Shown here: positions 12,227-20,519 of the stretch, piece after piece
Layout of the letters: each line of letters opens with the position of its first letter
How positions within the stretch are numbered: position 1 is the first letter of the stretch
Assembly: GCF_900215155.1 (NCBI RefSeq)
Contig: NZ_LT907980.1
Coordinates: forward strand, 2,914,001 to 2,978,000
Length of the DNA: 64,000 nucleotides
Direction of reading: 5' to 3'
Source: Marinobacter sp. LV10R510-11A
GTDB taxonomy: Bacteria; Pseudomonadota; Gammaproteobacteria; Pseudomonadales; Oleiphilaceae
The notes under the pieces: generated by a model
What the model saw: the letters and a program-made list of their open reading frames with translations, nothing else
What the model was told of the DNA's origin: nothing
Database searches by the model: none
Made by a program: the position numbers and the translations under genes

Positions 12227-13234
12227 TCAAGGCTCTTTATGCATATTCAGAGCACGCCAAATACCACGCTCTTGAATTTCCTCAGCAACCAATCGGTTTG
12301 TTGTTTTCAACGCCAGATCAAAATCGGTAAGCGAGCTGGCGGCAGCGTCGTAACGAGCAGATGAGATCTCACTACCTTTGTTATCATTAAGCGAAATCAG
12401 TGCCTTCAGCTGAACGTGATACTCATCAAATATTTCACGTTTGGAAGGGTCGCCAGTCACGGCAATCACGCCATCATAATTTCCATTTGGGGTACCAACT
12501 TCTGCTCGCAAACCAAGCTCCAACAGCATCGTCAAAAGCTCTTCGCCAACATTCGACGTGTAAGGGTCCCAAGTTACTGCCAGGTTCAGGGACTGCTGAA
12601 TACGGTCGCGCTCTGCCAGCAACGACTGATACCGAGACAACGCCCCCTGCCTCAAACTGCCATCCTGACCGGCTGACTGCACCAGCAAGACCTTATCGAT
12701 AGCCTCTGTGATCAGGCCTCGGGCAAGGGTAAGACGGTAAAGGTATTTCACACGGGTGCTGTTTTCTACATCGGATAGGCGAGCGTCAATTTCCCGGCCC
12801 AACCGATCAATATCCTTTAGGATGGAATCGACTAGGGTTTGACGATCCACAGATAACAACACGAACAGTCGGTTACCAGCCTGGGCATTATTGACCGTCC
12901 GAAACTCCGACAATTTTAACGATTCTGTGGTCGTACGAACGCGATTTCGCGTTTTTGAAGTTTCTTGACCATCCGTCAGCACTGTTTCGGTTTGAACATC
13001 GGACGTCACGTGGGTTTCAAGCTTCCCCGCAATCACTGCCAGGGCATCATCTCGCGCGCCACGCAATGCCATTCCTTCACCAACCCCGTAAATTGTTGAC
13101 GAGGTATCTACCGGCGGGCTGAGCACCCATTCCGCCAACACTCCCGATTTGCCGTTGCTCGCACATCCGCTCAGCACAAGGCTTAAGAACAGGGTAATCA
13201 GAAGCGCCGGGCTATTAGTACGCACGTTAATCAC
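12227..13234 (-). CDS. LPP20-like lipoprotein
   Basis: A 335-residue lipoprotein with lipobox LVLSGC. I place the start at the GTG at 13234, because the AGGAGG at about 13244-13249 lies 9 nt upstream and the GTG overlaps the preceding stop (GTGATTAA); the ATG at 13252 would put the ribosome site inside the gene. The N-terminal part, with YGVGEGMALRGARDDALAVIAGKLETHV, has the pattern of LPP20-type domains, where Ala-rich helices follow a small GxG motif. A long helical region follows (about 145-210). The function of this family is not known. Confidence 0.78.
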   Translation of the reverse strand: MINVRTNSPALLITLFLSLVLSGCASNGKSGVLAEWVLSPPVDTSSTIYGVGEGMALRGARDDALAVIAGKLETHVTSDVQTETVLTDGQETSKTRNRVRTTTESLKLSEFRTVNNAQAGNRLFVLLSVDRQTLVDSILKDIDRLGREIDARLSDVENSTRVKYLYRLTLARGLITEAIDKVLLVQSAGQDGSLRQGALSRYQSLLAERDRIQQSLNLAVTWDPYTSNVGEELLTMLLELGLRAEVGTPNGNYDGVIAVTGDPSKREIFDEYHVQLKALISLNDNKGSEISSARYDAAASSLTDFDLALKTTNRLVAEEIQERGIWRALNMHKEP

Positions 13235-14609
13235 TCGACAGTACCTCCTCATACTTGGCCAAACGACTGGTCACTTTGCGCAGATAGTTAACCGTCTCCT
13301 CATAAGGCAGATTGCTCATCAAATGGGCGTGAACCTCTGAGGGCGACATGGTATTGGCGATACGAGTAGCCGGCTTGAGAGCCATGGAGTTACCGGTTAA
13401 AGCCTTGGATACGTTGCCCGGCCCTGTGTTATAGGCCGCAATCGAGCAGTACAGGCGAGAGAGCGGATCCTCGATACCGCGGAAATAGCGGTAATACAGA
13501 ATATTGAAATAAGCCGCACCAACCTTAATATTGTTTTCAGGATTGTAAAGATAAGACGGTGCAAGCAGCCTAGGCTTACCAAACAGCTTCTCGGTTGCGT
13601 CTTGCCCTGCGCTAGCCGGTACTATTTGCATAAGGCCGAAAGCGGGAATCGGTGATTTTGCCATCGGGTTAAAAGCCGACTCTGTCTCCATAATGGCCAG
13701 CAGTAGTTCTGCTGAAAGCTCGAACTTCACGTTTTCACGGTTGATAGATGAAACGAAAGGACGCGCCCGAGCTGGGAGATGCTTAAGCTGATCCGCGTCG
13801 ATGGCTTTCGTCCTCCATACTTCACCTGAGCCCAGCATGGGAGTCGGTGCTGCCTTGATCTTGGGTTTAGCCTTAGGCTTGGACATTGGCTTAGATTGCG
13901 GCGTTTCGACTGTTGGCGGCTCGATTGAGCCCTCATCAATTGCCATCGGAAAAGTCCAAACGACAACTGATTGTCCCTGTTGATTTCGCTCAACCTTCTT
14001 GGCCGAGGCAACCATGGAGTCAATCGCCCCATCAACCCGTGACTGGCTCGCCGCACTATCACCAAACAGGTAGGCGGGCAAAACAGGCTTGTCATCCAGC
14101 TCCGCCGTTTCCAGATGATCGAACTGGGCAAGACTCTTGGATTCAACCTCGCTCGCCACTTCGTCCTGCTCAAAAGCTTGCCGATGCGTGAGCGACATCA
14201 GCTCAGCAAGCACGGTTTTAGCCTCCGCCAGATCAAAGCCAGAATTGGCGTAACGCTCAGGCGTAGACCAAACGATCGTGCCCTTCTTAAAATCAACGAC
14301 GCGCTTGCGTTTATACTCGTCTTCGTAGAGCACCCAGCGGGTTTGGGACGACTGCTCAGGATCAGCCCATACATCGGCAATTCGGCTCTCGTAACCAGCC
14401 GATACCTGTTCATGAAGCGCTGCGAATTCACGCGCCTCTTTCTGCACCTGGTCCCGATAGGACGCGTAGCCTTGCTGCACGTCTTGCTTATACGCCGCAA
14501 AGCCCGAGTCGCCCGATTTGTATTCAGATTTTGCAGCTAAGTGGTAGCTACCCAATGCAAGAGGGCAACCAATCAGCAGCACAGACATGGCTCTACGAAA
14601 ACGACTCAT
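13227..14609 (-). CDS. MltC-like membrane-bound lytic murein transglycosylase
   Basis: Cleaves the glycan strand of peptidoglycan by forming 1,6-anhydro ends. The 460 residues comprise an N-terminal signal region, a domain resembling that of MltC (about 30-180, including DEYKRKRVVDFKKG), a proline/lysine-rich linker around 230-260 and a C-terminal SLT domain with AIMETESAFNP (catalytic Glu), FGLMQIVP and AAYNTGPGNV. The ATG has AAGGATAAG before it. It is longer than E. coli MltC (about 360) because of the linker. It overlaps the LPP20-like gene by 8 nt and lies 3 nt after the lipoprotein gene upstream. Confidence 0.88.
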   Translation of the reverse strand: MSRFRRAMSVLLIGCPLALGSYHLAAKSEYKSGDSGFAAYKQDVQQGYASYRDQVQKEAREFAALHEQVSAGYESRIADVWADPEQSSQTRWVLYEDEYKRKRVVDFKKGTIVWSTPERYANSGFDLAEAKTVLAELMSLTHRQAFEQDEVASEVESKSLAQFDHLETAELDDKPVLPAYLFGDSAASQSRVDGAIDSMVASAKKVERNQQGQSVVVWTFPMAIDEGSIEPPTVETPQSKPMSKPKAKPKIKAAPTPMLGSGEVWRTKAIDADQLKHLPARARPFVSSINRENVKFELSAELLLAIMETESAFNPMAKSPIPAFGLMQIVPASAGQDATEKLFGKPRLLAPSYLYNPENNIKVGAAYFNILYYRYFRGIEDPLSRLYCSIAAYNTGPGNVSKALTGNSMALKPATRIANTMSPSEVHAHLMSNLPYEETVNYLRKVTSRLAKYEEVLSSD

Positions 14610-14612
14610 TTC

Positions 14613-15200
14613 TTATCCTTCTAGGGCTTCGTCTAGCTCTTCAGCCGCACGCTTGGCGCGATATTCCTGATACAACAGGGCTTCGTTGTTGGGGTTCAAC
14701 TGACGGTTGGACTTGTCGATAATTTGCTCGAAAATCTTGCGATTCTTCTCTGGGGCCAGCACTACCATGCTGCAGAACAGCATCTTGTCGCCCGGGCCTT
14801 CCAGATAATCCATTCGCTGGGGAATCGCGCCGTTGAGCATCTGATCAGCCACCTGCTTCGAGACACTCTCGAAAGTAGAGCCTGAGCCCGCTTCGTCACC
14901 GTTCTCGGTGAGTGTCTGATAGGTTTTGTCCATCGCCTGGACATTCACCCCGATCTGCTGCGCCAATGCCGCTCGAGCCAAAGCAACGGATTTGGCTTTA
15001 AGAATGCTCATGTTGGCGTTATCGGGAACGCACTCCGTGGCTGCCAATGCGCCCTCTCCTGCCACACTAGCAGGCGTCATAACCCAGGCTGGCAAGCCGC
15101 TATTGGATGTGGGCTGTTCAGGCGCCTGATTGCTGGCACAACCTGCCATCAGGCTTGCTGCCAACATTGCGGTTACTAATTTGATCTTTGAATGAATCAT
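14613..15200 (-). CDS. small LPP20-type lipoprotein
   Basis: A 195-residue lipoprotein with lipobox LMAGCAS. The ATG at 15200 is chosen because GGAG stands 6 nt before it; an upstream open frame lacks such a site. The body has the LPP20-like pattern of a PAWV motif, a polar strand (EGALAATECV) and an Ala-rich helix (SVALARAALAQQIGVNV). It is the second gene of the operon. Function unknown; the presence of two LPP20-like proteins in one operon suggests they work together in the envelope. Confidence 0.75.
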   Translation of the reverse strand: MIHSKIKLVTAMLAASLMAGCASNQAPEQPTSNSGLPAWVMTPASVAGEGALAATECVPDNANMSILKAKSVALARAALAQQIGVNVQAMDKTYQTLTENGDEAGSGSTFESVSKQVADQMLNGAIPQRMDYLEGPGDKMLFCSMVVLAPEKNRKIFEQIIDKSNRQLNPNNEALLYQEYRAKRAAEELDEALEG

Positions 15201-15226
15201 TACACGCTCCTTCGATTGTCGTTTTA

Positions 15227-15985
15227 TTACTGATAGGCCGAGAGATAATGACCCAGATCCGCCGGGCTCAGGATTGACGATTTCAGATCGCCAAGGGACA
15301 CAGTGCCCCAACCATAAACATTAGGTTTGGTCGACTCGCGCAAGACCTTGCGCAACGCTTCGGAATCACCACCCAGCAAGACGCTCTGATAAAGTTCTGC
15401 CAGTCCTTGCTCACGACTGCCATCACCGTAATTGACCCAACCGGCAAAGGCCTTTTGATTCAGCGACCCTCCCCCAAGATTGACTGATTCGAGGTAAGTC
15501 GCACTGTTTTTTGTCCAGTCCGCAACAAACTCGTCCGGCATACCTTTCAGCTCTGCAAAGGTAAACTCCCCGAGGTCACCTCCCCACTCGCCGAACACAG
15601 ACGGGGCAAAGCCTTCCTGAAGGCTGATCACAACAAAACCAGCAACTTCATCTGATTTCACAAGCAGGGTAAGTAGGTATTTTTCATCAAAAAAATATTC
15701 TGCGCTTAGTTCCCGCTCCAAGTTGCGACTGACTTGCGGCGTACCGAATATTTCTCTGGCGTAATCCAAGCTTATGCCAGACTGGAGATAACCTAGGTCT
15801 TTGTATTCGGGAATATTGGTAAAGGTCGATATGGCACGGTCGGTGGCACTTTCAACAATCATGATTGCTTCAGAAAAGTTGCCAAGAGCAATAACGGGCA
15901 ATGTTAATGCGGCTACCCAGCTCAACACTTTCTGGCGAAAGCGAGTATCTGAGTTGGCTTCATCCTGTTGCTGGGCGTCGCTCAT
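15227..15985 (-). CDS. membrane-anchored protein of unknown family
   Basis: A 252-residue protein with a charged N-terminus (rich in Asp, Gln and Asn), one hydrophobic segment at about 19-40 (SWVAALTLPVIALGNF) and a polar remainder likely to be periplasmic. The segment SGISLDYAREIFGTPQVSR resembles short SmpA/OmlA-like start motifs, but I would not assign it on that basis. It is the first gene of the lipoprotein operon and lies 26 nt before the next gene. I do not recognise the family. Confidence 0.65.
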   Translation of the reverse strand: MSDAQQQDEANSDTRFRQKVLSWVAALTLPVIALGNFSEAIMIVESATDRAISTFTNIPEYKDLGYLQSGISLDYAREIFGTPQVSRNLERELSAEYFFDEKYLLTLLVKSDEVAGFVVISLQEGFAPSVFGEWGGDLGEFTFAELKGMPDEFVADWTKNSATYLESVNLGGGSLNQKAFAGWVNYGDGSREQGLAELYQSVLLGGDSEALRKVLRESTKPNVYGWGTVSLGDLKSSILSPADLGHYLSAYQ

Positions 15986-16390
15986 TTATTAATGCTCACG
16001 AAATGCTTCAACGGGTTCATAGAGTTTCTCAGATACCTTTTCTGAAGCCAGCGAGTATAAGCAGGCGAACACAAACTATGTAGATTCTTATCCCGAAAGA
16101 AAAACCTCATGAGCAGAGGTGCACGGGGGAGGCATTAAGTTATCTTTGTGATTGAAATCAATAGAAATATCTCAAAATATTATTTCAGCATTACCGACTG
16201 TTAACAATCCCTGCTTTGTAAACGTTAGTAAAATTTACAAACTACTAAACCTGTCACCAACCGCTGCGACGCAGTGGATCCAGAAACTCTTTAACGTGGC
16301 CAAGGCTGCGGTGGGTTTTTTCGGCGTCGAGCGTGGCGCCCCAGATCGTCAGATTGTAGGCTCGTGGGTATCATAAAATTTCATAGCCGC
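15986..16390. other. gene-poor AT-rich gap
   Basis: No convincing gene is visible in these roughly 400 bases. It should hold the promoter of the minus-strand lipoprotein operon near 16000-16150. Part of it (16150-16260) is markedly AT-rich compared with the neighbourhood. A 74-codon plus-strand frame at 16152-16376 has no ribosome site or family character. Confidence 0.5.
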
Positions 16391-17173
16391 TTACTTTGTC
16401 AATTTGGTCAGCAACGCCTCATCGTCCAGCGCAACACCTGTGCCCCGCCCTGCGCGTGCAGCCAAGTCAGATCCGCGCGGGTGCTTTTGCTACCGGGAAG
16501 GATAATAAGATCCGCCGGCGGAATGGGCTGATCCGGGCCGATAAACTGAAGGTTCACGCCTGGATGCAGGCGCAACGGATCAAAATCGTTGTGATTACTG
16601 ATGCGGGGTACAACAGGCACAATCACGTTGAGAGCCTCAGCTTCGCTGGTGCCCGAAGTACCGATGCTGTCTTCGGAATCCACAATCAAGCCGTGAAGGT
16701 AGGCAATCCGTCGCCTCTGCAAAGCCCATGTTGGCGACGTCGTTGGCGCGCAGGTTAATCTCAGCCGGGCTACCTGCACCCTCGGCAATGATCACATCGT
16801 AGCGTTCGCTGAGTGAACGCCAGGCTTCCATAACCGCCGTCATGGCCTCGGCTTTGTAAGCGTGATAATCCAGTGCATCCATATTGCCATGCACTTGGCC
16901 GCGCAGAATAACCTGGGCGCCACAGTCGCTTTGGGGCTTGAGCAATACCGGGTTCATGTCGCTGTGGGGTTCAAGGCCACAGGCCAATGCCTGCAGCGCC
17001 GTGGAGCGACCGATCTCACCGCCATCCACTGTGACTGCACTGTTCAGAGCCATGTTTTGGGGCTTGAACGGTGCTACCGACACACCTTGACGGGCCAGCC
17101 AGCGACACAGGGCCGCAACAACGGTGGTTTTACCTGCGTCGGAGGTGGTGCCCTGGATCATCAGGGTGGTCAT
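16391..17173 (-). pseudogene. cobQ: cobyric acid synthase, remnant with large deletions
   Basis: CobQ amidates adenosylcobyrinic acid a,c-diamide. The intact N-terminus shows [15 protein letters not shown] and [11 protein letters not shown], and the frame continues to [14 protein letters not shown]. Near 16702-16716 it jumps frame to [11 protein letters not shown], which belongs more than 100 residues later in Cob[18 protein letters not shown] follows, and then the glutaminase domain with its catalytic Cys is missing. A third frame ends [11 protein letters not shown] at a TAA at 16391-16393, perhaps the old C-terminus. About 780 nt remain of the usual 1450 or so. The start follows the cobO stop directly. 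Confidence 0.88.
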
Positions 17174-17785
17174 TTACAGTTCGACACCCTTCTGGGCCTT
17201 GATGCCCTGATCGTTGAAAGCGTGCTTCACAACGCCCATTTCGGTGACCGTATCGGCGATGTCGATCAGCTCTTGCGGGGCGTTACGGCCGGTGACAACC
17301 ACATGCTGCATCTCAGGACGGGCCTGCAGATCATCCAGTACACGATCCAGATCAAGGTAATCGTACTTCAGCGCAATGTTGAGTTCATCCAGCATAATCA
17401 AATCATAGCTATCATCTTTCAACATGCCGGCAACTATGTCCCAGGCAGCATTGGCGGAGGCCACGTCCTGCTCACGGTTCTGGGTCTCCCAGGTGTAGCC
17501 CTGCCCCATCACGTGGTAGTCCACATTGGGCAAATCCCGGAAGAAGGCTTCTTCGCCGGTGCTGAATGCACCTTTGATGAACTGCACGATGCCTACTTTC
17601 ATGCCGTGCCCCAAAGAGCGGGCCACCATGCCAAAACCCGAGCTGCTTTTACCTTTGCCCGGACCGGTCAGAACCAGCAATATGCCCTGCTCTTTCTGAG
17701 CATTGGCGATTCGTTCGTGCATGATTTTCTGCTTGGCTGCCATGCGTTTGGCGTGGCGTTCGGGGTCTTTTGCGCGTTCCTTCAT
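17174..17785 (-). CDS. cobO: cob(I)yrinic acid a,c-diamide adenosyltransferase
   Basis: Attaches the 5'-deoxyadenosyl group of ATP to cob(I)alamin precursors. The P-loop GPGKGKSSS is near residue 41, and GIVQFIKG, the IMLDELNIALKY strand and VVTGRNAPQELIDIAD are CobO/BtuR hallmarks. It has 203 residues with a charged N-terminal extension typical of proteobacteria. It lies downstream of the btu genes, in a position to be expressed from the B12-controlled transcript. Confidence 0.95.
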   Translation of the reverse strand: MKERAKDPERHAKRMAAKQKIMHERIANAQKEQGILLVLTGPGKGKSSSGFGMVARSLGHGMKVGIVQFIKGAFSTGEEAFFRDLPNVDYHVMGQGYTWETQNREQDVASANAAWDIVAGMLKDDSYDLIMLDELNIALKYDYLDLDRVLDDLQARPEMQHVVVTGRNAPQELIDIADTVTEMGVVKHAFNDQGIKAQKGVEL

Positions 17786-17811
17786 GGTGTATGTCTCCCA
17801 GAAAAATTGAT

Positions 17812-18579
17812 TTATTGTGCCGGCACAAACACCAACACACCGTCTGCCTTAAGGGTCATCAATCGCTGGTTGTATAAGCGCTCCAGCGCATCAGGCACCA
17901 GCATATTTTCTGCCGGCCCCCAGCAGGCATCGCCATTGGTATAAAGCAGCAAAACATGGCTGCACCAGCGAGCGGCCAAATTCAGGTCGTGCAGGCACAT
18001 AAAAACGGCTTTACCAGACTGGGCCTGATCACGAAGCAGGTTCATCACTTTTACCTGATGGTGCAGATCCAGATGGTTGGTGGGCTCATCCAGGAGCCAG
18101 ACATTGGGATTTTGGGTCATCAGCGTAGCGATGGCGACACGCTGACGCTCACCACCAGACAATGTGTCCAGCAAGCGATCAGACAAGTGACCGACATCCA
18201 ACGCAGCCAATGCCTGCTGCGCACGCTCCTGATCTTCACCCTGCTCATTTTCCCAAGGCGACAACCAAGGATGACGGCCGATAAGGGCGGCTTCCATGAC
18301 TGTCGCCGGAAAACTGTCCTGCCGCTCCTGAAACACCAGGCCGACTTGTTGGGCAATATCACGGCGCTTCAGCTCTGATAGCGACGATTCATTCAGCATC
18401 ACCTTTCCGCTGCGAGCGGGACGTAAACCGGCGAGTGTATGAAGCAGGGTGGTTTTCCCGGCACCGTTGGGACCAAGCACGCCCCATATCTGGCCAGGCT
18501 CAATGCTGAGATTCAGTGCAAAGCCATCCGGCCTTCCCGGGATGTTTATAATCAGATCGCGCGTATGCAACGTGCTCAT
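17812..18579 (-). CDS. btuD: vitamin B12 ABC transporter ATPase (BtuD-like)
   Basis: ATPase of a FecCD-type importer. Seen: Walker A GPNGAGKTT (about 36-44), the Q-loop VFQERQ, the signature LSGGERQRVAIA and Walker B VWLLDEPTNHLDLHH. The ATG at 18579 shares an A with the btuC stop (TGATG), a better choice than the TTG one codon earlier. B12 is inferred as substrate from the adjacent btuB, btuF and cobO; the ATPase alone could also serve siderophore import. Confidence 0.9.
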   Translation of the reverse strand: MSTLHTRDLIINIPGRPDGFALNLSIEPGQIWGVLGPNGAGKTTLLHTLAGLRPARSGKVMLNESSLSELKRRDIAQQVGLVFQERQDSFPATVMEAALIGRHPWLSPWENEQGEDQERAQQALAALDVGHLSDRLLDTLSGGERQRVAIATLMTQNPNVWLLDEPTNHLDLHHQVKVMNLLRDQAQSGKAVFMCLHDLNLAARWCSHVLLLYTNGDACWGPAENMLVPDALERLYNQRLMTLKADGVLVFVPAQ

Positions 18580-19553
18580 CAACGGCTCCGGTGCAGCAGG
18601 TACAGGAACATGGGCACACCCAACAAGGCGGTAATGACGCCAACCGGCAACTGTTCGGGAGCAACGACAGTACGTGCCAGAGTATCCGCAAGCACCAGCA
18701 ATGTACCACCGGCCAAAGCGCTGGCAGGCAGGATAATGCGCTGGTCATTGCCCAGCACCAGCCGGAGCATGTGAGGCACAATCAGGCCCACAAAGCCGAT
18801 ACTGCCCGCCGTCGTTACAGCAGTAGCCGTTAGCAGGCCAGCGAACAGATAAACCGTCCATTCCAACGGCCGCACAGAGACGCCAAGCGCGGCTGCTTGC
18901 ATAGGGCCGCGCGCCAGCACATTAAGATTCCGGGCAAGCGGCATAATCAATACGATGGATACAACCAGCACAACCAATGCCGGCCAGGGTGTGCGGGCGT
19001 ATGAAACATCGCCCATCAGCCAGTACAGCATGCCGGGAAGTTTGTAGGACGGAGTAATTGCCAGCATTAACGTAATCACCGCCCCCCAGCCGGATGCAAC
19101 CACAACGCCAGTGAGCAAGAGGCGGGTAGGCGTCCAACTGCCGGTACCATGAGCGAGGCCAAATACTAGTAAGATGGCCAGCATGGCGCCGGCAAAGGCT
19201 GAACCCGATATCAGCAGTGTTCCCATTCCAGCCAGCATAGCTAACAGAGCCCCGACGGCAGCACCGCCAGATAACCCCAAAATATAGGGATCGGCCAAGG
19301 GGTTGCGCAGCAGCACTTGCATAAGCGCGCCTGCTACACCCAACAGACCACCGGTGGCAAACGCCGCGAGTGCGCGCGGCAGACGCAGATCCAACAGGAG
19401 GGTACGGTTTAATGCACTGCCTTCGCCCTGAACAACCTGCCAGAGATCAGGCAGCGGGATAGTCACACTGCCTATGGCAAGGGCCAGCAACATAGCGGCC
19501 AAAGCCAGCACACCAAGGACAAGCAGAGAGCGGATCACTGACAGCAAGCCCAC
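18579..19553 (-). CDS. btuC: vitamin B12 ABC transporter permease (BtuC-like, FecCD family)
   Basis: Integral membrane permease of 324 residues with about ten helices. GGLLGVAGALMQVLLRNPLADPYILG, here split between the second and third helices, and GFVGLIVPHMLR are the FecCD hallmarks. It starts with GTG at 19553, 18 nt after btuF. It would form the channel with BtuD and take B12 from BtuF. Confidence 0.9.
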   Translation of the reverse strand: MGLLSVIRSLLVLGVLALAAMLLALAIGSVTIPLPDLWQVVQGEGSALNRTLLLDLRLPRALAAFATGGLLGVAGALMQVLLRNPLADPYILGLSGGAAVGALLAMLAGMGTLLISGSAFAGAMLAILLVFGLAHGTGSWTPTRLLLTGVVVASGWGAVITLMLAITPSYKLPGMLYWLMGDVSYARTPWPALVVLVVSIVLIMPLARNLNVLARGPMQAAALGVSVRPLEWTVYLFAGLLTATAVTTAGSIGFVGLIVPHMLRLVLGNDQRIILPASALAGGTLLVLADTLARTVVAPEQLPVGVITALLGVPMFLYLLHRSR

Positions 19554-19571
19554 AATTGCTCATTCGTGTCA

Positions 19572-20516
19572 TCAATGTTCACGGGCAACATCCAGCTTTT
19601 GACAGATCAATTTGCTGGCTTCGAGAAGCCTGGGGGTGGGTCTGGAAATCGGTGATGCTGGAACAAAAACAAGATTGTCCCGGGCTACCGCACCCAATCC
19701 AGAATAACCTTTCCATCGGTCGAGTTGGCCATCGTTTACACCTTCGGAACTTCCGGTAAGAATGGCTTGAGGGTTGGCTTGCAACACAACTTCTGCGCTG
19801 ATCCGCGGTACCAGGCGCGGCATATCGCCAAACACATTGACCCCACCACACAACTGCAGAACCTTGCCAATCAAATGATCATTATTGATCGTCATCAGAG
19901 GCTGCTCCCACACCTGATAGAAAACCGGTATCGGTTCGGCATTGCGGTACTGCTCAGACAGCTCAGCAATGCCAGTACGAAAGCGTTTAGCTTCCGCAAA
20001 ACCCTCGGCCTCCGTTCCTGCCAAAACAGAGAGGCGCTCAATAGCACTGGAAACCCCTTCGAATGTGCGGGGTTCAATGGCAAACAGAGGCAAGCCTAGC
20101 TCTTGCAGCAGCTCAACCTGTGCTGGCGGGTTGCCCGTTACCCAAGTAATCACCAGATCTGGATCGAGTGCCAGTAGGGCTTCGAGATCTATTCGGGTGT
20201 GATTACCAACGGAGGGTAGCTTCTGAGCTGCCGGAGGGTAATCGCTGTACGCTACGACGGCGACCACTAAATCACCTGCGCCAGCAGAGAACAATAACTC
20301 GCTGGCGCCAGGAGACAGCGAAACTATTCTTTTTGCTGACTGCGTTAGACACACTTCTTTCTTGAGATCATCCTGGACGCAGAGAGCGGCAAAGCTCTCT
20401 CTGCCATATAGCGTAAAAACAACGAAAACCAGAATGGCCAAGACTGGCCATACATTGATTCCATGCGTCCTAGTATTCAAACTATCGTCCAGGCTGAACA
20501 AAACTAGTTGCCACAC
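19572..20516 (-). CDS. btuF: cobalamin-binding periplasmic protein (BtuF-like)
   Basis: Substrate-binding protein of 314 residues of the helical-backbone type. A hydrophobic segment at about 22-40 (VLAILVFVVFTLYG) acts as signal or anchor. RIVSLSPGASELLFSAGAG is the typical first strand-helix and DLEALLALDPDLVITW the next conserved block. The start is uncertain: the GTG at 20516 begins right after the btuB stop, and signal-peptide length would also allow a later start. Confidence 0.88.
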   Translation of the reverse strand: MWQLVLFSLDDSLNTRTHGINVWPVLAILVFVVFTLYGRESFAALCVQDDLKKEVCLTQSAKRIVSLSPGASELLFSAGAGDLVVAVVAYSDYPPAAQKLPSVGNHTRIDLEALLALDPDLVITWVTGNPPAQVELLQELGLPLFAIEPRTFEGVSSAIERLSVLAGTEAEGFAEAKRFRTGIAELSEQYRNAEPIPVFYQVWEQPLMTINNDHLIGKVLQLCGGVNVFGDMPRLVPRISAEVVLQANPQAILTGSSEGVNDGQLDRWKGYSGLGAVARDNLVFVPASPISRPTPRLLEASKLICQKLDVAREH

Positions 20517-20519
20517 ATA

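Noticed and set aside
16152..16376. A 74-codon plus-strand frame in the AT-rich gap
   Set aside because: No ribosome site, no recognisable motif and opposite to the neighbouring genes; the minus strand there gives equally plausible short peptides.
16370..16410. Minus-strand KVSGYEI that resembles the CobQ motif VSGYEIH
   Set aside because: It lies after the likely old CobQ C-terminus and ends in a stop after one more codon; it may be a relic but the order does not fit, so I left it out of the call.
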